Source: Halopelagius fulvigenes
GTDB taxonomy: Archaea > Halobacteriota > Halobacteria > Halobacteriales > Haloferacaceae
Assembly: GCF_042662625.1 (NCBI RefSeq)
Contig: NZ_JBHSXH010000015.1
Coordinates: forward strand, 1,178,001 to 1,242,000
DNA: 64,000 nt
Direction: 5' to 3'
Below the pieces are notes generated by a model. It was given only the letters and a program-made list of their open reading frames with translations. It was not told where the DNA came from and ran no database searches. The position numbers and the translations under genes are program-made. Positions 34,006 through 41,424 of the stretch are shown here, piece by piece. How positions within the stretch are numbered: position 1 is the stretch's first letter; the number at the start of each line of letters is the position of its first letter.

Positions 34006-34197
34006 TCACTCGTCGCGGCGTCCGAGTTTCCGCGCCCGACGCTCCGCTTCCTCGCGGGCGAGCGACTCGGCTTCCTCGCGGTCCACCACTCGCGGATTCG
34101 ACGTCTCGGCGTCGATGACCGAGTAGAGCGCGAGCGTTCCGGCGACGGAGAGGAGGGCGAAGAGGACGGCGAACAGGGCGAAGCCGGCACCTTCCAT
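34006..34197 (-). CDS. small single-span membrane protein
   Basis: 63 residues: one N-terminal transmembrane helix (GFALFAVLFALLSVAGTLALYSVI, about residues 4-27), then a charged helical tail (NPRVVDREEAESLAREEAERRARKLG). The ATG at 34197 is preferred over the longer frame start at 34263 because it puts the hydrophobic segment at the N terminus. It is convergent with the GH97 gene, 12 nt apart. Unknown function. Confidence 0.6.
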   Translation of the reverse strand: MEGAGFALFAVLFALLSVAGTLALYSVIDAETSNPRVVDREEAESLAREEAERRARKLGRRDE

Positions 34198-34281
34198 GCG
34201 CGGACGTCCGCGCTCTCGCGAAGTAATTCTTCCCCCGCCGACGGGGAAGGTATTTATCCTCATGTCGGAATTAGCGAACGT

Positions 34282-34497
34282 ATGAGCCCTCCAGAACGCG
34301 ACGACGAGAGCGGTTGCCCGAAGTGCGGCGGCACCGAAACCGAGATGGACTCGATAGCGACGAGCGGAACCGGCTTCTCGAAGCTGTTCGACGTGCAGAA
34401 CCGAAGTTTCACCGTCGTCACCTGCGCGAACTGCGGGTACTCCGAACTGTACCGCCGCGGTTCCAGCGGTAACCTCGTGGACCTGTTCTTGGGGTAG
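34282..34497 (+). CDS. zinc-ribbon protein (DUF2082-like)
   Basis: A 71-residue protein with a C4 zinc ribbon: CPKCGG (about 12-17) and CANCGYSE (about 52-59). Between them ATSGTGFSKLFDVQNRSF matches the nucleic-acid-binding zinc-ribbon family DUF2082, where the TGfsklFdvQn segment is characteristic. Function unknown. Its stop abuts the stop of the convergent methyltransferase gene. Confidence 0.8.
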   Translation: MSPPERDDESGCPKCGGTETEMDSIATSGTGFSKLFDVQNRSFTVVTCANCGYSELYRRGSSGNLVDLFLG

Positions 34498-35307
34498 TCA
34501 CGCCGCCTCGGGCGCGCGCCCGACGGTGACGTCGAACGGGACGACTTCCGCGCGGCGGTAGCGACCCTCGCGCATCTGTTCGACGACGGCGCGACCCATC
34601 TCTCGCCAGTCGCGGCGAAGCGCGTCGTACTCCGCCTCCGAGAGGACGCGCCGGAGTTCCGTCTCGTGGGCGTCGATGCCCGCGCCGTTGGCCTTCCGCG
34701 CCGCGCTCTCCAGGTGGTGTTGGTCGTACGGCGGTTCGACCGTCTTCTGGTGGTAGTAGCGCCGCGTCCGCACGTCGCGCAGGCCCACCTCCTCGAACAG
34801 CGTCGCCACCCGGTCGCCGAGGGCGACGTTCGTGCCGACGCCCTCGATGTACGCCTCGCGGACGGAGCGTTCGAGGGGGACTTCGGCGGCCACCGTCGAA
34901 TCGACGCCCACGTCGGCGTTGTTCGGTTCGACGGCGGCCACGAGGTCGGAGGAGACGCGGGCGAACGCCGACACCGCCGCGGCGGGGTCGGGCAGGTTCA
35001 CGAGGAGGGCCTGACAGACGACTAAGTCGAACGCGTCGTCCGCGAAGGGGAGGCGCGTCGCGTCGCCGGTCAGGGTCTGGAGTCCCGTCTCCTCGCGGGC
35101 GACGCGGGTGAGTTCGGGGTCCGCGTCGAGGCAGACGACGTCGCCGGGCGTCTCGTCGTCGAGGACGCGGGCGAGTTCGCCCGTCCCGGCCCCGGCGTCT
35201 AAGACGCGCGTCCGGTCGCCCAGCGAGAGGTCCGAGAGGGCGTCGCGGGAGTCGTCCCACATGCCCTCGCGCGTCCGCCGGAGGTACGATTTCGAGAACT
35301 TCCGCAC
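34498..35307 (-). CDS. class I SAM-dependent methyltransferase
   Basis: A 269-residue methyltransferase. SAM motif I is RVLDAGAGTGELARVLD (about 34-50), the acidic end of beta-2 is CLDAD, and motif IV is FDLVVCQALLVNLPDP. The C-terminal half (about 140-269) is helical, with HQKTVEPPYDQHHLES, and has no obvious target-binding signature. The start is GTG at 35307 (VRKFSKSYLRRTREGMW). Longer readings run into the small upstream gene. The methyl acceptor is unknown. Its lower-coordinate neighbour is the convergent zinc ribbon. Confidence 0.8.
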   Translation of the reverse strand: MRKFSKSYLRRTREGMWDDSRDALSDLSLGDRTRVLDAGAGTGELARVLDDETPGDVVCLDADPELTRVAREETGLQTLTGDATRLPFADDAFDLVVCQALLVNLPDPAAAVSAFARVSSDLVAAVEPNNADVGVDSTVAAEVPLERSVREAYIEGVGTNVALGDRVATLFEEVGLRDVRTRRYYHQKTVEPPYDQHHLESAARKANGAGIDAHETELRRVLSEAEYDALRRDWREMGRAVVEQMREGRYRRAEVVPFDVTVGRAPEAA

Positions 35308-35359
35308 GGGCGTCGGTACCCACGGCGGCGACAAAAGAGAGTCGGTCCGCGCCGTCGGG

Positions 35360-35488
35360 TCAGTCGCCGCCGCGCCGCGTCCGTCGGACGAGGGCGGCGA
35401 CGCCGCCGACCAGTCCGGCGAGTCCCGCGACCGGTCCGAACCCCGGCGTCGGGCCCCGGCGTCCATTCGAGTCGGGGTCGCCGGTCAC
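35360..35488 (-). CDS. putative 42-residue membrane-anchored peptide with PGF-CTERM-like tail
   Basis: A short frame from GTG 35488 reads VTGDPDSNGRRG, then PTPGFGPVAGLAGLVGGVAAL and RRTRRGGD. This resembles the PGF-CTERM archaeosortase signal: a PGF motif, a short hydrophobic span and a basic tail. There is hardly any ectodomain. A TATA-like AATAAAAATT (minus strand, 35505-35514) lies about 22-25 nt upstream of the GTG, as expected for a leaderless haloarchaeal transcript. It may be a true small protein or a decayed remnant of a surface protein. Confidence 0.4.
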   Translation of the reverse strand: MTGDPDSNGRRGPTPGFGPVAGLAGLVGGVAALVRRTRRGGD

Positions 35489-35556
35489 CCCTAAAAGATC
35501 CTCTAATTTTTATTCGTGCAAAAGTCACCTATCTACGGGTTTCGAGACTTGTACCG

Positions 35557-36387
35557 TCAGTTCTCTCTGAGTTCTCTCACTCGATTGATATTCCACTCGA
35601 ACCCTTTGCCGTCCTCGTTCGGCGTCTCCAACACGAGGGGGACGTCCGCGAGATCGGGGTGATTGACGAACGCGCGCATCCCCTCCTCGCCGATGAGGCC
35701 CTCGCCGATGTGGGCGTGTTCGTCCTTGTTCGTCCCGCACTCGTGTTTCGAGTCGTTCAGGTGGACGCACTTGAGGTGTTCGAGGCCGACGGTGGCGTCG
35801 AGTTCCGCCACCGTCCCCTCGACGCCCTCGGCCGTCGAGAGGTCGTACCCCGCGGCGAAGGCGTGGGCGGTGTCGAGGCAGACGTCGAGGTCCTGTTCGG
35901 ACGCTTCGAGGACGTACGCCAGGTGCTCGAAGTCGTCGCCCATCTTCGTTCCGCTCCCGGCGTCGCTCTCGATGAGGACGGTCACGTCGTCGGGGATGTC
36001 GAGTTCGTCGAGGACGGAGACGGCGTTGTCGAGGCCCTGTTGTTCGCCCGCGCCGGTGTGCGCGCCGAGGTGGACGTTGACGTACGGGACGCCGAGTTTC
36101 CGGGCGGCGTCCACCTCCTTCTGCATCGAGTCCAACGACTTCTTCCGGAGGCCGTCCTTCGGCGTGCAGAGGTTCACGAGGTAGGAGGTGTGGATGACCC
36201 ACGGCCCCACGTCGTTCTCCTCGGACAGCGACCGGAACTGCTCGGCGTCGTCGTCCGCGATGTTCGGGTCCTGCCACACCTGCGGGGAGTGGGTGAATAT
36301 CTGCCCGCAGTTCCCGCCGTCTTCCAACTGCCTGTCGACGGCGTTGAACACGCCGCCCGCGATAGATTCGTGTGCGCCAACTCGCAT
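35557..36387 (-). CDS. nfo: deoxyribonuclease IV (AP endonuclease, Nfo)
   Basis: A 276-residue zinc TIM-barrel endonuclease that nicks abasic sites in DNA repair. Family motifs: GAHESIAGGVFNAV at the N terminus, GQIFTHSPQVWQDP, VIHTSYLVNLC, VNVHLGAHTGAG, IESDAGSGTKMG, VCLDTAHAFAAGYD, HLNDSKHECGTNKDEHAHIGEG and LVLETPNEDG. These provide all the His, Asp and Glu ligands of the trinuclear zinc site. The length is typical. The start is ATG at 36387. Confidence 0.95.
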   Translation of the reverse strand: MRVGAHESIAGGVFNAVDRQLEDGGNCGQIFTHSPQVWQDPNIADDDAEQFRSLSEENDVGPWVIHTSYLVNLCTPKDGLRKKSLDSMQKEVDAARKLGVPYVNVHLGAHTGAGEQQGLDNAVSVLDELDIPDDVTVLIESDAGSGTKMGDDFEHLAYVLEASEQDLDVCLDTAHAFAAGYDLSTAEGVEGTVAELDATVGLEHLKCVHLNDSKHECGTNKDEHAHIGEGLIGEEGMRAFVNHPDLADVPLVLETPNEDGKGFEWNINRVRELREN

Positions 36388-36486
36388 GACGGAGCGCAGG
36401 AACTACGGGAGTATAGGGACTTCGGAGTGAAGACAGTCAGGCGAACGGACGCGAGAGGGGCCGACGACCCCGACGGCGGCCGACGG

Positions 36487-37311
36487 CTACCGACCCTTCG
36501 GACGCCGCCGGACCCACTCGTCGGCGGCGTACTTCTCCGCCGCGCGTTCGCGCGCGCGGTCCAGTTCCTCGTCGGTCCACGACCCCTCCTCGGCGTCGGC
36601 CCACTCCGCGAGGGCGGACTCGACGGCCGCCACCGCGTCCGAACGCGTCGCGTCCGAGAGTTCGTCCGCACCGACGACGCGTTCGCGGAACGTCTCGGGC
36701 GAGACGTCGTGACCCGAGAAGACGTCAAGGTGGTCCCCCGCATGCACCGAGTACGTGAGCGAACCGTGCTGGATGACCGCGTCTCGCCGGCGGTACTGGG
36801 CGTTGCCGCTTATCTTCCGGCCTCTGGCGACGATGTCGTGGGCGGGGTGAAGCGCCCGGAGGTAGCAGGCGGGCGACCATATCTCGGGGGACTCCTCCGC
36901 CGCGAAGTCGGCGTCCACGCCCATCCGGCGGAACGCGTCGAGGACGGGTTCACAGAGGATGCGGTAGCAGTCCATCAGGTCGCCCGGGAGGTCGGACTTC
37001 GGCGCGACGACGGAGTAGGAGACGTCGCCGTCGTAGTCGTGGTAGATGCCGCCGCCGCCGGTCTGCCGTCGGGTGACGGAGACGCCCGCCTCCGCGCAGC
37101 GGTCCCAATCGACGGTGTCGGGGTCCTGGTGGTAGCCGAGAGAGAGCGTGCTCGGTTCCCACCGGTAGACGCGCACGGTTCGCGGGCCGCCCGACGCCGC
37201 CGTCTCGGCGGCAATTTCGTCGAGCGCCATCTGCATCGGGCCGTCGCGGGCCTCCTCGCGTATCAGTCGCCACTCGCGGTCGGCGAGGGGTCCGCGGGCA
37301 TCCACGGTCAT
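36487..37311 (-). CDS. lipoate-protein ligase A family protein
   Basis: A 274-residue biotin/lipoyl ligase-fold protein. Motifs: MQMALDEIAAETAASGG, VRVYRWEPSTLSLGYHQD, the QTGGGGIYHDYDGDVSYSVV loop and the lysine-containing ARGRKISGNAQYRRRDAVIQHGS. The Lys-Ile-Ser-Gly-Asn-Ala motif contains the catalytic lysine that binds lipoyl-AMP. It probably attaches lipoate, or octanoate, to 2-oxoacid dehydrogenases or glycine cleavage H protein. The C-terminal accessory domain is short. Monocistronic. Confidence 0.85.
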   Translation of the reverse strand: MTVDARGPLADREWRLIREEARDGPMQMALDEIAAETAASGGPRTVRVYRWEPSTLSLGYHQDPDTVDWDRCAEAGVSVTRRQTGGGGIYHDYDGDVSYSVVAPKSDLPGDLMDCYRILCEPVLDAFRRMGVDADFAAEESPEIWSPACYLRALHPAHDIVARGRKISGNAQYRRRDAVIQHGSLTYSVHAGDHLDVFSGHDVSPETFRERVVGADELSDATRSDAVAAVESALAEWADAEEGSWTDEELDRARERAAEKYAADEWVRRRPKGR

Positions 37312-37381
37312 GCTCCGGGGTACGACTGACCGCCGGAAAGTGGTTTCGTCGCCCCTCGGAAGCGTCGGCCGCGAATGGCTC

Positions 37382-37738
37382 TCAGGCCAGTAGCCGGCAC
37401 ATCAGCATGAACAACCGTTCGAGGTTCTTCGAGAGCGTCGATTGCTTCTCGCTCTGGAGGACGACGTCCTCCTTGGCCGTCTGCAGTTCGATGGTCTGAC
37501 CGTGGTCCGTGTGGTCCACCATCTTCAGGCTGGTGACGGCATCGAGGGGGACGACGACGTACCGGAAGTCCTCGTCGGCGATGTCGGCGCGACAGTGTTT
37601 CCCCAACACGTGGACGCTCCGTTCGGTCACGCCCACTTCGTACCCCACGTACCGCATCCCCGCGACTTCCGCGCCCGCGCGCTCTCCTTTCACCTTCGCC
37701 TTCAGGAGGTCGTCGCCAATGAGGAGTCCCTCGACCAT
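37382..37738 (-). CDS. conserved soluble protein of unknown function
   Basis: A 118-residue protein with strong beta-strand patterns: GAEVAGMRYVGYEVGVTERSVHVLGK, FRYVVVPLDAVTSLKMVDH and QTIELQTAKEDVVLQSEK. A helical C terminus follows (LSKNLERLFMLMCRLLA). The pattern resembles a PH-like or GRAM-like fold, which I cannot confirm. It is divergent from the Rio2 gene, with a 130-nt AT-rich promoter region between. Confidence 0.6.
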   Translation of the reverse strand: MVEGLLIGDDLLKAKVKGERAGAEVAGMRYVGYEVGVTERSVHVLGKHCRADIADEDFRYVVVPLDAVTSLKMVDHTDHGQTIELQTAKEDVVLQSEKQSTLSKNLERLFMLMCRLLA

Positions 37739-37868
37739 AGTCGGCGGTGTTCGACTGCGGATATAAAACTACGCGAGAATGTCCGGATTTCGTATCGCAA
37801 TATGTAGTGTACGCCCGGCTGGGGCGAAACTCGCGTCCCTTTTACGCCTCGCGGGCGTCGGTTCGGGT

Positions 37869-38780
37869 ATGGTGCGGAACGTCGCAGGCGTGATGGCCGA
37901 GCTCGAACCCGAGGACTTCTATCTCCTCTCGGGCGTCGAGCAGGGGATGCGCTTCAGCGAGTGGGTCAACCGCGGCAAGCTCCCCGACCTCACCGGTCTC
38001 ACCCCCGAGAACGTCGAATACAGGTTGGACCGGTGCGCGACGAGAGAGCTGATAGAGCGGAAGACCATCCAGTACGAGGGATACAAACTCTCGGTGAAGG
38101 GGTACGACGCACTCGCCCTCCGGACGTTCTCGAAGCGGGACACGATACAGGGCGTCGGCGCGCCGCTCGGCGTCGGCAAAGAGAGCGACGTGTTGGAGGT
38201 GCAGTCATACAAGCCGTTGGCGCTGAAGTTCCACCGCGAGGGGTACACCAACTTCCGGGAGGTGATGCGCGAACGCGACTACACCTCCGACCGACAGCAC
38301 GTCTCGTGGCTCTACACCGCCCGGAAGGCGGCCGAACGCGAGTACGAGGCGCTGGAGGACCTCTACCCGGACGTGTCGGTGCCGCGACCCGTAGACCAGA
38401 ACCGCCACGCGATCGTCATGGAGAAACTGGAGGGCGTCGAACTGGGGAAGGCCAAACTCGCGGACGAACAGGCCGTGGGCGTCCTCGACCTGATTCTCGC
38501 CGAAGTCGCCGCCGCGTACGAGGCGGGCTACGTCCACGCCGACATGAGCGAGTACAACGTCGCCGTCGCCGAGAACGGCGTCACCGTCTTCGACTGGCCC
38601 CAGGCCGTCCCGACGGACCACGACAACGCCCGCGAACTGCTCGCGCGCGACGTGAAGAACCTGCTCGGCTACTTCCGCCGGAAGTACCCCGCCGCGATGC
38701 CCGACGCGGTGGACGAACCGGACGTCTGCGACGCCGTCGCCGCCGACGAGTTCGAGACGGTCCGAGACTACGCCGAGTAG
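37869..38780 (+). CDS. rio2: Rio2 atypical serine kinase (ribosome biogenesis)
   Basis: A 303-residue RIO2 family kinase/ATPase acting in late small-subunit maturation. The N-terminal winged helix covers about 1-90. The P-loop region is GVGKESDVLEVQ, followed by the ATP-binding lysine in ALKFHREGYTNFR. The catalytic loop is HADMSEYNV and the metal-binding loop VFDWPQAV. The ATG at 37869 starts MVRNVAGVMAELEPEDF, the standard start for archaeal Rio2. A longer reading from 37779 lacks family support. Confidence 0.93.
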   Translation: MVRNVAGVMAELEPEDFYLLSGVEQGMRFSEWVNRGKLPDLTGLTPENVEYRLDRCATRELIERKTIQYEGYKLSVKGYDALALRTFSKRDTIQGVGAPLGVGKESDVLEVQSYKPLALKFHREGYTNFREVMRERDYTSDRQHVSWLYTARKAAEREYEALEDLYPDVSVPRPVDQNRHAIVMEKLEGVELGKAKLADEQAVGVLDLILAEVAAAYEAGYVHADMSEYNVAVAENGVTVFDWPQAVPTDHDNARELLARDVKNLLGYFRRKYPAAMPDAVDEPDVCDAVAADEFETVRDYAE

Positions 38781-38790
38781 TCCGCTCTTT

Positions 38791-39987
38791 TCACTCCGAG
38801 GCGTTCGGCGAACTCGCCGCAGGAGGGTCTCTGGCCGCCAGCGTCTCGTGGATGCCGAGGACGAACGCGGGGACGACGATCATGAACAGGTGTTCTTCGA
38901 GTGGGATGCCGAGCAGTTCGACGCCCGTCCGCAACGGGATGGCGAAGACGCCGACTTCGAGCGTGTACCAGTCCCAGACGTACGCGACGGGGTAGACGAC
39001 TGCTATCGTCCGGGCCGTCCGCCGAACGGCGTCCCTCCCGGCGCGAACGAGGAGAACGGCGGCGAACGTCCCGAACAGAACCTCCGTCGCCAGATACGTG
39101 TACGGCCCGAGGACGCCGATGTCAGGGAGGGGAACGCCCGCGAGGGGACGGTACGCGACGGCGACGACCAACAGGGCGAGGAAGACGTACGCGCCGCGGA
39201 TGAGAAGCATCGTCGCGAGTCGCGGCGTCGCCCCGCGAGCGACCACGACGACGGCCCCGAACGCGAGCGCCGCGACGGAGGCGAACGCAGGGAACAGGCC
39301 GGTTATCGAGCCCGCGACGACGAGAAACAGGCCGAGGCCGACGAGGGCGTCCGCGAGGCGGAAGGCGTTGGCGTACCCGAGGACGACGGCGACGGTTCGT
39401 TTGCCGATGGAGCGGTCGTACTCGTAGTCTTGGGCGTCGTCGATGACCTTGACGCCCGAGAGGACGAGCAGAAAGACCGTCGCGAAGGCGAGCGGCGTCG
39501 CGGCGACGCCGCCCGTCTGTACGTAGTAGCCGCCGAGGATGCTGAGCGCGATGCCGAGGGGGTAACCGACCGTCGCCGTCACGGGGTTCATGTCGAGTTG
39601 CGGGGCGTGAAAGAAGCCGAGGAACCAGGTGGGGACGACGAGGGCGAGGACGCCAATATCGACGAGGGAGGTGAGCGCGGCGGCGCACGCCGCGAATCCG
39701 AGCGTCGCGCCCGCCAACCCGACGTAACACCCGCGGCGACTCATCGGGTGGTCGTCGTCCTCGCCGCGGCGGTAGAAGTCCACGTAGCCGTCCTTGACGT
39801 GGGCCGTGTAGACGGCGAAGAATATCGCGGCGGCGTGGACGGCACCGGCGAGGAGTCCGAACTCGCCCGCGAGGATGGCACCGAACCACGACGCCGCGAG
39901 CGGCGGCAGCATGAACACCGGGTGCACCTGCGACGCGAGGGCACCGACCGCCGCTCTCGTCCCCGTCCCGTGGCGTGCGATGGCCAT
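38791..39987 (-). CDS. UbiA-family prenyltransferase fused to a lycopene-cyclase-like domain
   Basis: A 398-residue polytopic membrane protein. Residues ~20-290 are a UbiA prenyltransferase with the Asp-rich loops HVKDGYVDFYRRGEDDDHP and SGVKVIDDAQDYEYDRSIGKRT (the DDxxDxxxD-type site). The C-terminal ~90 residues match one lycopene-cyclase repeat: VWDWYTLEVGVFAIP, then LLGIPLEEHLFMIVVPAF with the conserved LPLEE-type motif. Haloarchaea use UbiA-type lycopene elongases for C50 bacterioruberin and a cyclase for beta-carotene. The exact step here is uncertain. The ATG at 39987 is preferred over 40071. Confidence 0.82.
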   Translation of the reverse strand: MAIARHGTGTRAAVGALASQVHPVFMLPPLAASWFGAILAGEFGLLAGAVHAAAIFFAVYTAHVKDGYVDFYRRGEDDDHPMSRRGCYVGLAGATLGFAACAAALTSLVDIGVLALVVPTWFLGFFHAPQLDMNPVTATVGYPLGIALSILGGYYVQTGGVAATPLAFATVFLLVLSGVKVIDDAQDYEYDRSIGKRTVAVVLGYANAFRLADALVGLGLFLVVAGSITGLFPAFASVAALAFGAVVVVARGATPRLATMLLIRGAYVFLALLVVAVAYRPLAGVPLPDIGVLGPYTYLATEVLFGTFAAVLLVRAGRDAVRRTARTIAVVYPVAYVWDWYTLEVGVFAIPLRTGVELLGIPLEEHLFMIVVPAFVLGIHETLAARDPPAASSPNASE

Positions 39988-40202
39988 AGCGTCTCTAGCG
40001 GCGCCGACGCCGAAAACGGTACGACCGATTCGCACGCCGTGCGAGCGGTGGCCGCAGACGAGAAGATTCACGCGAAAGCGACGTGATAAAACTGAATTAC
40101 AGGATATTAAACTGGTTCGTCAGGGTGACTGTCGCCGCCGGACGGAGCGACCGCTACCGACGTCGACGCGGAGAAGTGAGAAACAGGTGGGACCGACCGC
40201 GC

Positions 40203-40562
40203 TTAGTTCGCGACGATGGGGTCTTTCAGGGCGGCGACTTCCGACATGATGACCTCGACGTTGTCGTCTCCGACGCCGTTCTCGCGGAGTGCGCGTTCGA
40301 GGTGGTCCGCGACGGCGTCGAAATCCGCCTCGGTGATGCCGAGGTGGGCGTGCGCCTCGTCCATGTCGGCCCCGGAGTACTCGACGGGGCCCCCGGCGAC
40401 GGAACTGATGAACTGCACTTGGTGCGCCCGGAGTTCGTCCATATCCATTCCGTGGAAGTATTCGACGAGTCGTTCGTCCAACAGCACCCGGTCGTAGAAA
40501 TCGTCGACGACTGCTTTCACGGCCTCTTTACCGCCTATCTGCCGATATACGGATTCGGACAT
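40203..40562 (-). CDS. group 1 truncated haemoglobin
   Basis: A 119-residue 2-on-2 globin: YRQIGGKEAVKAVVDDFYDRVLLDERLVEYF covers the A/B/E helices with the Gly-Gly motif and the B10/E positions. The proximal His is in RAHQVQFISSVAGGP, followed by a HAHLGITEADFDAVADHLERAL helix. Such globins bind O2, NO or CO and often protect against nitrosative stress. The start is ATG at 40562, 100 nt from the next HTH gene. Confidence 0.9.
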   Translation of the reverse strand: MSESVYRQIGGKEAVKAVVDDFYDRVLLDERLVEYFHGMDMDELRAHQVQFISSVAGGPVEYSGADMDEAHAHLGITEADFDAVADHLERALRENGVGDDNVEVIMSEVAALKDPIVAN

Positions 40563-40662
40563 CAGGGACGCGCGTACGTTGACGGGGCGTCGGCATAGCG
40601 TCCACCACTCACATGTAGGGCCTTATATAAGGCGAGTGGCGAACCGCGGCGGAGGAGGGCGG

Positions 40663-41301
40663 TCAGACGCCGAGTATCTGGTTCAGAAGTTTCGACTGCG
40701 CGACGGCGAGGTGTTCGGTGAACGTGGAGACGGAGACGCCGAGTGCCGACGCCACGTCGGCGGAGTCGGCCTCCTTCGGGCGTTCGAAGTAGCCCATCTC
40801 GTGGGCGGTGCTGAGCACTTCGTACTGCCGGTCGGTGAACGCCGACCGGTCCACGAGGACGAGCGAATCCCCGCCCTCGGGGTCCGACCGCACCAACCGG
40901 CGGACGCCGACGGTGTCGCACCGCGCGCGCAGGTCCGAAACGACGCGCCGAACCGTCTCCACGTCGGGCGCGACGAAGGAGACGGCGACGGTTCTGCCGT
41001 CGGCGTCGATGCTCCGAACCGGGCACCCGTGGTCGGGGACGCGCCCGCACGGGCAGTCTTCGCCCGCGGCGGTGAATCGAAACACCGACCGCGAGTCGTC
41101 GCCGAACACCCGTTCCGCCTCCTCGGGGACCGGCGGGTCGTCCTCGGCGCGTCTCACCGTGACCTCGCCGACGACGGACCCGCCCCGGGACGCCGCCTGC
41201 CGGTCGGTGACGACGGACTCCACCTCGAAGTCCTCGCTCATCGGGGCGACGGGACATCCGGTGACGCCGCCGACTTCTAGTTCCGCGTGAACGCCGATCA
41301 T
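40663..41301 (-). CDS. HTH_10 (bacterio-opsin activator-like) regulator
   Basis: A 212-residue transcription factor. The N-terminal ~150 residues are a Cys-containing sensor domain (GCPVAPMS, CPCGRVPDHGCPV), which could bind metal or respond to redox. The C-terminal HTH_10 domain (about 155-210) contains FTDRQYEVLSTAHEMGYFERPKEA and VASALGVSVSTFTEHLAVAQSKLLNQIL. The ATG at 41301 is preferred over 41370, which would read into the iron-box region. It is divergent from the iron-type substrate-binding gene and shares the promoter region. Confidence 0.85.
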   Translation of the reverse strand: MIGVHAELEVGGVTGCPVAPMSEDFEVESVVTDRQAASRGGSVVGEVTVRRAEDDPPVPEEAERVFGDDSRSVFRFTAAGEDCPCGRVPDHGCPVRSIDADGRTVAVSFVAPDVETVRRVVSDLRARCDTVGVRRLVRSDPEGGDSLVLVDRSAFTDRQYEVLSTAHEMGYFERPKEADSADVASALGVSVSTFTEHLAVAQSKLLNQILGV

Positions 41302-41369
41302 ACCGACCCAACCGCCGCCGGGCACAAGGCGTCTGCGAAACGAGTCGACCGGCCGACTGCGGCGACGCA

Positions 41370-41383
41370 TTAGGCCGACCTAA
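41370..41383. promoter_or_regulatory. DtxR/Idr-like iron box 1 (TTAGG-N4-CCTAA)
   Basis: The interrupted palindrome TTAGGCCGACCTAA matches the DtxR-family iron-box pattern. It lies 36 bp upstream of an identical-pattern site and 55 bp from the start of the substrate-binding gene. An AT-rich TATA candidate (CCTAAAAT, 41379-41386) overlaps its right half. Confidence 0.75.
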
Positions 41384-41405
41384 AATCCGAAACGCACTTG
41401 TCGTA

Positions 41406-41419
41406 TTAGGGCAGCCTAA
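41406..41419. promoter_or_regulatory. DtxR/Idr-like iron box 2 (TTAGG-N4-CCTAA)
   Basis: TTAGGGCAGCCTAA is a second palindrome of the same pattern, ending 5 nt before the ATG at 41425. If the TATA is at 41379-41386, this box covers the transcription start, a good position for iron-dependent repression. Confidence 0.75.
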
Positions 41420-41424
41420 ACCTC

